The notes below the pieces were generated by a model. It worked only from the letters and a program-made list of their open reading frames with translations, was not told the origin of the DNA and searched no databases. A stretch of 64,000 nucleotides of DNA from JAEUIE01 sp047602475. GTDB taxonomy: Bacteria; Planctomycetota; Planctomycetia; Gemmatales; HRBIN36. Location of the stretch: contig JASGHE010000002.1 of assembly GCA_047602475.1 (NCBI GenBank), positions 1,240,001 to 1,304,000 on the forward strand, written 5' to 3'. Positions within the stretch are counted from its first letter, which is position 1; every line of letters begins with the position of its first letter. Shown here in pieces: positions 53,511 to 60,879 of the stretch. Both the position numbers and the translations under genes were made by a program.

Positions 53511-54091
53511 GCGCTGAAATCGAAGCCAAAAGGCGTGAAATCATGCGTAACGTCAAGCAGACGTGCACCGAGCTTGCCGCCAAGTTTGAGCAACTGCATC
53601 GTCAGGTGATCAAGCCGGTGGAAGTGGCCAAGGATGCGGTCGCCAGCACGATGGAGACGGTAACCGATACCGTTTCTTCAGCCAAGCATGCTGTGGATTC
53701 CGTAGGTGAGCAGGTCGCCAAACGACCCTGGCTGGCGATGTTCGGAAGTATCGCCGCCGGCCTGGGTGCTGGCCTTCTTACTGGTGGAACATCCAAAACA
53801 GCTAATGAAGCCTCCCCCTCGACTCCTGCCTTCAATGGCTTTGCCGCCTCTATTCCGTCGCCACCCTCGAAGCCCAGCTTTATCAGCACGCAATTTAACA
53901 AACTCACCGGCGTGGCTGTCGGTGCCGGCCTGGCCGTCGTTCGCGATCTGGTCAAAGATAAAATGCCCGCCTGGGCCGACGCTGCCGATTCAATCGCCAG
54001 CGACCTCACTGAACAATTTGGAGCGGTTCCCTTCACGGCACCGATCCTGCAACCTCATGTCTCTGAACCTTACCCCGCATCTGTCAACTAA
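53507..54091 (+). CDS. DUF3618/YqjK-like membrane-associated protein
   Basis: A 194-residue protein: basic helical N-terminus (EIEAKRREIMRNVKQTCTELAAKFEQLHRQVIKPVEVAKDAV), a short Gly-rich hydrophobic hairpin (RPWLAMFGSIAAGLGAGLLTGG), a Pro/Ser linker and a C-terminal amphipathic part (VAVGAGLAVVRDLVKDKM). Position and pattern fit the third member of yqjDEK-like operons, though the sequence similarity is only general. The start overlaps the previous stop. It is followed by the DUF1328 gene after 18 bp. Confidence 0.7.
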   Translation: MSAEIEAKRREIMRNVKQTCTELAAKFEQLHRQVIKPVEVAKDAVASTMETVTDTVSSAKHAVDSVGEQVAKRPWLAMFGSIAAGLGAGLLTGGTSKTANEASPSTPAFNGFAASIPSPPSKPSFISTQFNKLTGVAVGAGLAVVRDLVKDKMPAWADAADSIASDLTEQFGAVPFTAPILQPHVSEPYPASVN

Positions 54092-54109
54092 CTCTCAAAG
54101 GAGCTTCTC

Positions 54110-54277
54110 ATGTTGAACTGGGCCTTGGTCTTTCTGGTCGTTGCCATCATCGCCGGCGTCTTTGGTTTCACCGGCATCGCCGGCGTCTCCACGCAGATTG
54201 CCTGGATATTGTTCGTAGTGTTTATCATCCTCTTCGTTCTATCGCTGGCTATGGGCCGACGTGCACCGCCGGCATAG
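54110..54277 (+). CDS. DUF1328 small membrane protein (YtjA family)
   Basis: A 55-residue protein: MLNWALVFLVVAIIAGVFGF, then TGIAGVSTQIAWILFVVFII and LFVLSLAMGRRAPPA. Two membrane segments and the GFTGIAG turn are the DUF1328 signature. GGAG lies seven bases before ATG 54110. The family is found with stress and envelope genes but its function is unknown. It is the last gene of the operon starting at 52741, and a terminator follows 15 bases after its stop. Confidence 0.93.
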   Translation: MLNWALVFLVVAIIAGVFGFTGIAGVSTQIAWILFVVFIILFVLSLAMGRRAPPA

Positions 54278-54292
54278 TGAACATGAATCAAC

Positions 54293-54325
54293 AACAAGCC
54301 CGATGGTACTACTGTCGGGCTTGTT
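54293..54325. terminator. Bidirectional terminator
   Basis: A perfect 11-base stem AACAAGCCCGA / TCGGGCTTGTT with an 11-base loop. Its right arm lies in the last codons of the convergent GTPase gene, so it probably serves both transcription units. Confidence 0.8.
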
Positions 54326-55865
54326 CTTTGCGCTGCGGCCATTGTTCTGCCACCACGCCTAACAACCCTTTGCCCAGCGACAGCAATTGCTGAAAGACTC
54401 GCTTCACCTTCTGATGGTTCTTCTCAGCATGCAGCGCACGCAACAGGCCTACTGCCTGTGCTTGATTGAGGATAGCCGATAGTGCAGGCAGGACGCCTTC
54501 ATTGATACCAAAGACTTTGTTCTGGGCAGTACAAACAGGTACGACAGCTTTAAGAAGCGGGCCGAACTGTTGCTGCACAGTTGCCAAGGCATCGCTCATG
54601 CTCTGTTCTTTGGTTCGTTGAGGATGAAGCCAATCGTAGGGAGGAGCCCACTCCATCGCCGGCGACAACAAATCCACATGAGTCAGCACCGAAATGATCG
54701 GCGGCCTTAACAATTCCGGATGCGATTTGAAGTAGCGATCCAACTGTTCCAACTGCGTCAGGTCAGCCTGTCGGCCGGGCTGCCGGGCGTGCAGCACCAG
54801 GATCAGCACGTCAGCGGTCTTGGCCAACTCTTCGGTGTGGCGTTGCTGATCTTGCGTGGGGCCTTGTGTGCCATAGCCCACTGTATCGATCAGTTCCAGC
54901 TTAGTATCAATACCCTCTGGCTGAAGCTGATACCGCTGAGCAGCGGCGGTTGCCGGCAACACATCGGTAAAGGCACGTTGCTCCCCCAGCAGTGCATTGA
55001 CCAGGCTCGATTTGCCTGCATTGGTTTGCCCTAAGAGTACCAGTGTGACTTTTTCGACATCCGCTGCTTCCGGTGAAGGTTCATGGGAAGGCACCCCCTT
55101 CCTCAATCGTCCCTTCAGTTGAAGATACCGATCTGCCCCCACGCCAAGCCTGCCGCTGTTCAGCTCGATCAAGTAAACACCGAGCCGATTGGCATAGGCG
55201 GTGTAGAACCAGACCAGCACGTTCTGCTGCAACATCTGCCAGGGTTTGGTCAGGCCGGCGTTGGCGGTCAGGTAGCGGGCCGCCGTGTTCACAGGTGAAA
55301 AGACAGCCGAGACCATATAAGCGAGGTTGCTGATCGTCGGGTACCAGTCCGCCGCCTTCTTGATTCGTTGGAAGTCCCGGAGGGTCAAGAGATGTCCGCC
55401 TGGCAGGTATTGATCCACCATCTCAGCCAGATCATGAGTGGCAAGTTCGATTACAGTCAGAATCTCCGGTATCGTCAGGGCACTGATCGGATCTTTTGAT
55501 TTGGGGTGATAGAATCGTGCCAGGTCGAGCGCAAGCGTCTCCGCAGTCTCTTGATAGGTCTTCAACGAAACGAGTTGCTCAGCGGTAAAATCCTTCACCT
55601 TGGCAGTGTGTTGCTCAACAATCTTCCACGCCTCGTGGTCCCGATCGGTCCAGACGAGAGGAATCTCCATCGGTGGCTGCAACAGCTTCTGCTTCTTTTG
55701 CCATCGCAAGGCAAGAAAGTAGGCCAGACCGATGCAGGCCAGCAGCCCCCAGCCCAGGAACAATCCCCAGCCCGACTGCCAGAGGAAATAGAATCCCAGC
55801 CCCATGAGAATGATCACGGGCAAAAGGAACAAACCGAGCAAAATGTACCACCGCCACCACTTCAT
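54309..55865 (-). CDS. Membrane-anchored GTPase
   Basis: A 518-residue protein. Two membrane segments open it (WYILLGLFLLPVIILMGLGFYFL, GLFLGWGLLACIGLAYFLAL), then a helical domain, then a G domain: G1 GQTNAGKSSLVNALLG near residue 283, G3 DTVGYG, and LTHVDLL at the G4 position instead of NKxD. The C-terminal part is helical. It looks like the membrane-associated GTPases of the YcjX/Era-like or dynamin-related type, with an incomplete G4. It is followed upstream by a second GTPase 4 bp away and an AI-2E transporter, all one operon on the minus strand. Confidence 0.85.
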   Translation of the reverse strand: MKWWRWYILLGLFLLPVIILMGLGFYFLWQSGWGLFLGWGLLACIGLAYFLALRWQKKQKLLQPPMEIPLVWTDRDHEAWKIVEQHTAKVKDFTAEQLVSLKTYQETAETLALDLARFYHPKSKDPISALTIPEILTVIELATHDLAEMVDQYLPGGHLLTLRDFQRIKKAADWYPTISNLAYMVSAVFSPVNTAARYLTANAGLTKPWQMLQQNVLVWFYTAYANRLGVYLIELNSGRLGVGADRYLQLKGRLRKGVPSHEPSPEAADVEKVTLVLLGQTNAGKSSLVNALLGEQRAFTDVLPATAAAQRYQLQPEGIDTKLELIDTVGYGTQGPTQDQQRHTEELAKTADVLILVLHARQPGRQADLTQLEQLDRYFKSHPELLRPPIISVLTHVDLLSPAMEWAPPYDWLHPQRTKEQSMSDALATVQQQFGPLLKAVVPVCTAQNKVFGINEGVLPALSAILNQAQAVGLLRALHAEKNHQKVKRVFQQLLSLGKGLLGVVAEQWPQRKEQARQ

Positions 55866-55869
55866 GCGT

Positions 55870-57012
55870 TTATCGTTTCTTCCAGAACTGTTCTGCCCGG
55901 GTCAACTGTTCCTGATAATAGCGTTTCAGATCAGCTGCCTGCGGAACATGCCCCTGATGCACCGCACTGTAGTAATAGCAGAAGGCCTTGCCCAAAGCGA
56001 ACGTCGTGGACCCTGCCATCACCGCACCCATGGCTGAACCGAAGAACGGAATGAACTTGGTCAACTCCCGAATGGCCTGGCGAACAAAAATGCCCAGCCC
56101 CAGCGTGCTGGCGAGTTCCAGGAATCGTTTGCCATTGAGAGGCTGACCATAGAGCCGGGCAATGCGATGGATCATCTGCGTCTGGATCGCCGGCAGAATA
56201 AGCATATCGATCCAAGGGATAGGGAAGGCCCCCGCCGTCGCAGCGAGGGTGCTGTAGGCCATGATCTGAGGCATCGCTTTACGGGCATAATGTTCCTGAA
56301 GCGAATGAGTCATCTTCTCCAGCATGAGCAGCGTTTGCCGATACCCGGCTGGGAGCGCCTGCACCAGAGTGTTGATCAACTGCTGCCCGCCATAGTTGGG
56401 CTCGTTGAAGCCCTCGAGAGGTGGCGTGAGATCAAGGGCCACGACGTAGTCATAGAGGCCGGCCAGTTCTTTACGATGTCTTTCGATGCTTCGTTCGAGT
56501 TCGATGGGAACGGTCGAACCGGAATTCTGGCCCGCTGAATCATAAGGATAGGGTAAAGGATGCTGTTGCTGGGGATAGGCTTCATGCAGGCAGGTGAGCA
56601 CCAGAATTGTTGGACGACTTGGCTGGCTACGTCGGATTCTCTGGAGGTGGGGGATCATGGTTGCCAGCGCATGATCCAGCACCCGTACCGTAATGATGAC
56701 AACGTGGGCCTGCTCATTGAACGCAGCAATATCTTCCCCGGCATCATACCCAGGCTCTTCGAGCCCACGGGTATCCAGAAACTTCATCAGGGGAATCTCC
56801 TTGGTGGGGAAGGAGTATTCCCGGGAGAAGCGTGTACACGGAGCAAAACCCTGGCCGATCTCTGCTTCCTCAGCGCCGGTCAGGAATTTGATGATGCTCG
56901 TCTTCCCGCTCTGTGTTTTACCGATGAGCCAAAGCACCGGGGCAGGCGTCTTCTTCGTCAGATCGCTGAGGCGATGTTGCAGATCGGCATCGTGGGGCGT
57001 TTCCATAGCCAT
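55870..57012 (-). CDS. GTPase with C-terminal DUF697 (YcjF-like) domain
   Basis: A 380-residue protein. I use ATG 57012, with AGGTGA just upstream; other in-frame starts lie at 57021, 57018 and 57006. G1 is WLIGKTQSGKTSIIKFLTG, switch II DTRGLEEPG, and the G4 position reads LTCLHE, again not NKxD. The C-terminal region (MAYSTLAATAGAFPIPWIDMLILPAIQTQMIHRIARLYG ... FIPFFGSAMGAVMAGSTTFALG) is the membrane-associated DUF697 domain. The pair of GTPases recalls YcjX-YcjF of stress (psp-linked) clusters in other bacteria, here with AI-2E upstream. Confidence 0.88.
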   Translation of the reverse strand: MAMETPHDADLQHRLSDLTKKTPAPVLWLIGKTQSGKTSIIKFLTGAEEAEIGQGFAPCTRFSREYSFPTKEIPLMKFLDTRGLEEPGYDAGEDIAAFNEQAHVVIITVRVLDHALATMIPHLQRIRRSQPSRPTILVLTCLHEAYPQQQHPLPYPYDSAGQNSGSTVPIELERSIERHRKELAGLYDYVVALDLTPPLEGFNEPNYGGQQLINTLVQALPAGYRQTLLMLEKMTHSLQEHYARKAMPQIMAYSTLAATAGAFPIPWIDMLILPAIQTQMIHRIARLYGQPLNGKRFLELASTLGLGIFVRQAIRELTKFIPFFGSAMGAVMAGSTTFALGKAFCYYYSAVHQGHVPQAADLKRYYQEQLTRAEQFWKKR

Positions 57013-57021
57013 CAACATCAC

Positions 57022-58860
57022 CTAGGCAACTTGCTTTTGACTCTGTTCGCTCCAGATAGGATACCAGACGGAGAGGGTGTTCGATGCCTCCTGTAGCGTG
57101 TTTCCCACCCAGTCAGCGCCGGCTTCCTGTAAAGCCCGGGCTTTTTCCTCGCTGATCTTCTCAGGCCCCCACATACCGACGAGAATCTTTACCTCAGGAA
57201 ACTGCATGCGGATCTTCTTGCAAAGATGGCGGACATGAGCGGTGCTGCCAGGCTGAATCATCCCCAGGCACAACACATCAAACTTGGGCTGCTTCAATTG
57301 CTCCAGTATCTCCGAAGAGAGAGCATTGGCAGGAGCCAGTTCATAGTTCCATTTTTCATCATCGAGCAGCTTGCCAAGCATGGTCATGGCCAAGTGGTCA
57401 GAGATGTCTCGTACCGCATACCCCAGCACGTTGATGCGGGTACCGACCTCGATTCGTTTGGTTAGTTCCTCCTCCTGTTCCACCTTGTGCCTGATGGTCA
57501 TATCATCGAGCAGCTCATTCATGATGACCTGCACTTCCTTGACTTCCTCCTGATCGATCACATGGCGTTGTTGATCGAGCTTCATATGGTTCAGCGAAGG
57601 AATCAGCAGTTCATCGTAGACCTTTTCCGGATCAGACTCGGTCTGACGTTCCTGGATCAGCCGATCCGCTTCGTCGTGATCCTGGGCCAGCAGGCGTTGA
57701 TAGATGCTCATGTCTTTTGACAACGGTGGCTCATCGCTGAAGAGCACCGTCAGATAGTGTAGTTCAGATACATACTTTCCGAGCACGACGAGCACGACTG
57801 TCAGTGGGGCAGAGAGAACCAAGCCAACCGGCCCCCACATCCACGCCCAAAACGCTGCCGAGATAAGAAGCGCCACTTCCGAGACGCCGATGCTTTGCCC
57901 GTACAGATAGGGCTCCACAATGTTAGAACAGATGATTTCGAGTGCGAGATAAAAGCTAAGGATGATGACAGGCTGCCACCAGCCATCGAACTGGGCCAGA
58001 CTGAGAGTCAGCGGGAAGATCGCAGCCAGCCAGGGACCGATATAGGGCAAGTAGCGCAGGACTGCTGTGAGGAATCCCCAAAGCAGGGCATAGTTCACAC
58101 CCAAAAGAAACAGGCATCCGGCCAGAAGGAGCCCGAAGGTGCTGTTCACCATGAACTGCACTACAAGAAACCGAGTGACCCGGTTGCCAGTTTCGGTCAC
58201 CGCTTTACTTGTGAGCGAAGCCCGATGTTGCCCAGCCAGCTTGAGCACTCGATTGAGCATATCCTCGCGGTTCAACAAGATGAAGAGAGTCAGCACCAAT
58301 GCCAGTGCCAGTTCAGCCAGGAAGCCGAGTGCTGAACTGGCATGACTGGAGACCCAACTCACCCAGCGCGGACTGGCTTCCTGCACCACTACCCGTGCTG
58401 GTTGGTTGGCCTCTTTGTCAGCCGATGGCACATCCGATTCAGTCGGTTGCCCCACTTTACCGTTGATGACGCTGGTGATTTCCTCGGTGAAGTTCTTCCA
58501 TTTGCCGGAGCCTGCCGTCATCTCCTTAAGGGCGGTCAACTTCTTGGTGATGTTCTTGCTGTAATTGGGCAGCTCGCCCGCCAGGTTGGAGAGCTGTGCC
58601 GACACGATCCAGACGCCCCCGCCCACTGTCAGCAAGGTGGAAAGAACCACGGTAACGACAGCCAGCTTGCGTGGCACTCCGCGCTTCTGAAGGAACTTGA
58701 AGAGAGGGTAAAGTAGAAAGGAAAAGAAGATAGCGAGAGCCAAAGGCAGGAACACCTCGCGCAGCAAATAGAGGGCAGCCAGAGCAACTACCACCAGCAC
58801 AATGTGCGTGAGTAACAAGACAGAGCGTTGCCATCGAACCGTTTTCATCATGTCCGGCAT
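57022..58860 (-). CDS. AI-2E family transporter with C-terminal B12-binding-like domain
   Basis: A 612-residue protein. The first ~360 residues are an AI-2E/PerM-like membrane domain with about eight segments (LLTHIVLVVVALAALYLLREVFLPLALAIFFSFLLYPLFKFL, LTAVLRYLPYIGPWLAAIFPL, GPVGLVLSAPLTVVLVVLGKYV). After it comes a helical region (RLLAQDHDEADRLIQERQTESDPEKVYDELLIPSLN) like the cap of B12-binding modules. A Rossmann-like part follows (INVLGYAVRDISDHLAMTMLGKLL ... FDVLCLGMIQPGSTAHVRHLCKKIR ... VKILVGMWG). The usual DxHxxG cobalamin ligand motif appears only as SDHLA, so binding of B12 is doubtful. It starts the GTPase operon. Confidence 0.88.
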   Translation of the reverse strand: MPDMMKTVRWQRSVLLLTHIVLVVVALAALYLLREVFLPLALAIFFSFLLYPLFKFLQKRGVPRKLAVVTVVLSTLLTVGGGVWIVSAQLSNLAGELPNYSKNITKKLTALKEMTAGSGKWKNFTEEITSVINGKVGQPTESDVPSADKEANQPARVVVQEASPRWVSWVSSHASSALGFLAELALALVLTLFILLNREDMLNRVLKLAGQHRASLTSKAVTETGNRVTRFLVVQFMVNSTFGLLLAGCLFLLGVNYALLWGFLTAVLRYLPYIGPWLAAIFPLTLSLAQFDGWWQPVIILSFYLALEIICSNIVEPYLYGQSIGVSEVALLISAAFWAWMWGPVGLVLSAPLTVVLVVLGKYVSELHYLTVLFSDEPPLSKDMSIYQRLLAQDHDEADRLIQERQTESDPEKVYDELLIPSLNHMKLDQQRHVIDQEEVKEVQVIMNELLDDMTIRHKVEQEEELTKRIEVGTRINVLGYAVRDISDHLAMTMLGKLLDDEKWNYELAPANALSSEILEQLKQPKFDVLCLGMIQPGSTAHVRHLCKKIRMQFPEVKILVGMWGPEKISEEKARALQEAGADWVGNTLQEASNTLSVWYPIWSEQSQKQVA

Positions 58861-58907
58861 GGTTGATGATTTCCTGAACAGTATCTAGCGTGAATAGTCA
58901 AACAAGC

Positions 58908-58988
58908 AATGATGGCAGCCGGCGGACTCAGCGAGAATCATGGTGCAACTACTCGCTGTTGCCTCGCCAAGTCTGGGCTGCCATCATT
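58908..58988. repeat. Nested inverted repeat upstream of the AI-2E gene
   Basis: The 13-base arms AATGATGGCAGCC (58908-58920) and GGCTGCCATCATT (58976-58988) are perfectly complementary; AGCGAG/CTCGCT pairs inside. A further 15-base copy of AAACAAGCAATGATG (58900-58914) is found inverted at 59026-59040 within the end of the DUF892 gene. It could be a terminator for DUF892, a leader structure for the AI-2E operon, or both. Confidence 0.6.
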
Positions 58989-59010
58989 TCTCTGGGCGAT
59001 TCGCTGGAAA

Positions 59011-59595
59011 TTATCGCTCCGATGACATCATTGCTTGTTTCTTCTTCATTCCTGGTGTCTCGTCATCGTCCTCGTCGCTTTCCTCAGACTCCGCATGATC
59101 GTTGATAAGTCGAAGCGACGGATAGATTTCATCTACAGCGAGCATGGTGAGTTTTTCATCAGCGGCGGACTCTTCTTCTTCCGTCATCCGCAGGATCTTA
59201 GCTACGGCATGATGTCCGAGTTGTTCCGCCAGCGTGCGAGCTGTGCCGTATCCTGAGATTTCGTAATGTTCGACCCGTTGGGCTGCAGCGATCAAGCCCG
59301 CATCGATGACACGGTCATCACCGGTCTTTTCCATAGCTTCGGCACCTTCCTTGATTAGACCCTCCATGGCTTTGCACTTATGACCCGTAAGTGTTATGCC
59401 CAGAGTTTGACCAATCTCTTCCAGCCGCTCCACATGCACCTTGGTTTGCTCAAGGTGATCTTGAATGGTTTCCGACAGACTTGTTGTCGATGCCTTCTTG
59501 ATCATCTTCGGCAATGCTTTGGTGAGTTGCGTCTCGGCACAGTAGAGATCTTTGAGTTGTTCCGTCAGCAAGTCGGCAAGAGTATTGAGTTTCAT
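59011..59595 (-). CDS. DUF892/YciE-type ferritin-like protein
   Basis: A 194-residue four-helix protein: TLADLLTEQLKDLYCAETQLTKALPKMIKKASTTSL, LEQTKVHVERLEEIGQTLG, HKCKAMEGLIKEGAEAME, DDRVIDAGLIAAAQRVEHYEISGYGTARTLAEQLG. The metal-binding Glu and ExxH-type residues (CAETQ, HVERLEE, QRVEHYEISGYG) are in place. The family (YciE/YciF) is induced by stress and in salmonellae is RpoS-linked; it probably stores or oxidises iron/manganese. The C-terminal tail is acidic, then basic (ESDEDDDETPGMKKKQ). The ATG 59595 has AAGGA upstream, and a sigma-54-like promoter lies 63 bases upstream. Confidence 0.92.
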   Translation of the reverse strand: MKLNTLADLLTEQLKDLYCAETQLTKALPKMIKKASTTSLSETIQDHLEQTKVHVERLEEIGQTLGITLTGHKCKAMEGLIKEGAEAMEKTGDDRVIDAGLIAAAQRVEHYEISGYGTARTLAEQLGHHAVAKILRMTEEEESAADEKLTMLAVDEIYPSLRLINDHAESEESDEDDDETPGMKKKQAMMSSER

Positions 59596-59657
59596 GATGG
59601 GTTCCTTAGAAGGTAAGAAGGTCGCTCAACCCGGTTCGGCTCAGCAAGAACTCAAAA

Positions 59658-59673
59658 TGCAAAGCTTGTACCG
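59658..59673 (-). promoter_or_regulatory. Sigma-54-like promoter of the DUF892 gene
   Basis: On the minus strand: CGGTACAAGCTTTGCA. GG-N10-GC spacing is exact and TTGCA is perfect; the -24 box has two mismatches. It is about 63 bases upstream of ATG 59595. Confidence 0.6.
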
Positions 59674-59889
59674 CCCATCACTCATTTGTCATAACGTCTG
59701 CGACAACGATGCCTGACAACAAAGAAAGAAAAAGGTACGGCGCGACGTAAGCAAGCAATGGCGCAATAATGAGCAATGAATTGCACGTTGAAGTGTGTAA
59801 ATCAATTGCCGTAATGAATGCTCATATCGCTGGACTTCCTCCTGTTTTTCACCAGGAAAACTGCGTATGCACCGTCTTAACTACTCTAC

Positions 59890-59905
59890 TGGCACGTCTG
59901 TTGCG
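59890..59905 (+). promoter_or_regulatory. Sigma-54 promoter of the FHA gene
   Basis: TGGCACGTCTGTTGCG: perfect TGGCACG, exact GG-N10-GC spacing and TTGC. The gene start is 57 bases downstream. This is the second-best match in the window. Confidence 0.82.
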
Positions 59906-59961
59906 ATCTTCTAATTGCAGTGCAGCTTGGTTCATCTCAAAGCCCAGAACAGGAGATCATC

Positions 59962-60348
59962 ATGACACCTCAAGTAAAGCTCATCGTCACGAAGGATAAG
60001 TCGAGCGATAAAACCTATTCTTTCTCTGAACCGGCGGAATATACTGTAGGACGAAGTACCGACTGCGATATCCAGTTACCAGTCACAGAGGAGCAGGATG
60101 TGTCTCGACATCACTGTTTGTTTGAAATTGAACCACCACGTCTCTGGATTCAGGACTTGGACAGCAAGAATGGAACCTACGTCAACGACTTGCGCATCAC
60201 CAACTCCCCCGATCAGAACATGTATGAACTACGAGATGGCGATGAAGTTCGCGTGGGACATTATGTCATTGAAGTTTTAGTTGAAGGCACTGAGGTTCTT
60301 GATGACCTCAAATATTCGTCCTTCGCAAATATAGCTTGGGCACCCTAG
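59962..60348 (+). CDS. FHA domain protein
   Basis: A 128-residue phosphothreonine-binding module with nothing attached: YTVGRSTDCDIQLPV (GRS), VSRHHCLFEI (SxxH) and DLDSKNGTYVNDLRI (NG), all key FHA residues. The start ATG 59962 has GGAG six bases upstream. FHA modules read Ser/Thr kinase signalling, which is widespread in planctomycetes. No kinase is adjacent. Its near-consensus sigma-54 promoter links it to the regulon around the NtrC-like regulator. Confidence 0.93.
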   Translation: MTPQVKLIVTKDKSSDKTYSFSEPAEYTVGRSTDCDIQLPVTEEQDVSRHHCLFEIEPPRLWIQDLDSKNGTYVNDLRITNSPDQNMYELRDGDEVRVGHYVIEVLVEGTEVLDDLKYSSFANIAWAP

Positions 60349-60830
60349 TAAATTGAAGCATCGCCCCGCAGGTCTGTTGATCAAAAATCTAATAGCAGCG
60401 GAGAGGAAGAGACTCTCCGTGAAGGCTCTTATCTCACAACACAACTCCATTGCTGTGACAATACCTGGATGCACTTACCTCTGTTTATCCGCATAAATCA
60501 GTGCGGATTGCTGATTGAGCCTCCTAGGTTTTTCTGTTCACGCTTACATCCGAATGGCCCTCCATTGTGCACCAGTGCTTATGTAGTTGCAATTTCCAGT
60601 TTCAGGGCTCTTTTCTGCAAGGCATGCAAGAGTGGCTGGATATTGTGAAAGTATCGCTCCAGAGCACGTGGTTTAACGCGCTAGTGTCAATCTACGCATG
60701 TCTCTTGTTAGATACCACTTTCTATCGGGCCGACGCAATGGCCTAGCCTGGCATTCTATTTCGAATCTTCAACACAAGTTGATGCTAGCTCTGTGAGAAC
60801 TCCAACTGAATAATCAATTAGCAAAAACCA
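60349..60830. other. Intergenic region without recognisable gene
   Basis: About 480 bases with stops in all frames, no ribosome-site/start pair that makes a plausible protein and no tRNA-like fold. I see no promoter I would trust. The terminator of the giant surface-protein gene follows. Confidence 0.6.
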
Positions 60831-60852
60831 GCGGAGGGCCAAAGCCCTCCGC
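60831..60852 (-). terminator. Terminator of the giant surface-protein gene
   Basis: Read on the minus strand, GCGGAGGGC-ttt(g)-GCCCTCCGC is followed by TGGTTTTTGC. The perfect nine-base stem and T-run lie 28 bases after the stop at 60880. Confidence 0.85.
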
Positions 60853-60879
60853 CGTTTGTGGTTCTCTTGCTCTAACTGC

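Larger units (their letters stand above)
59596..59961. other. Divergent intergenic regulatory region
   Basis: No gene is supported in these 366 bases between the DUF892 and FHA genes. Two outward-facing sigma-54-like promoters are present (minus strand 59658-59673, plus strand 59890-59905). The central 200 bases are AT-richer, with a TTGTC-N11-GACAA imperfect dyad near 59685-59710 that could be an activator site. Confidence 0.6.

Noticed and set aside
58861..59010. Sigma-54 promoter for the AI-2E/GTPase operon
   Set aside because: The only site with GG-N10-GC spacing (minus strand, TGGCGAGGCAACAGCG) fits both boxes poorly and overlaps the hairpin, so I do not count it in the regulon.
60349..60830. 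Small genes or tRNA in the 480-base gap
   Set aside because: Short open frames lack ribosome sites and protein-like composition; no cloverleaf could be folded.
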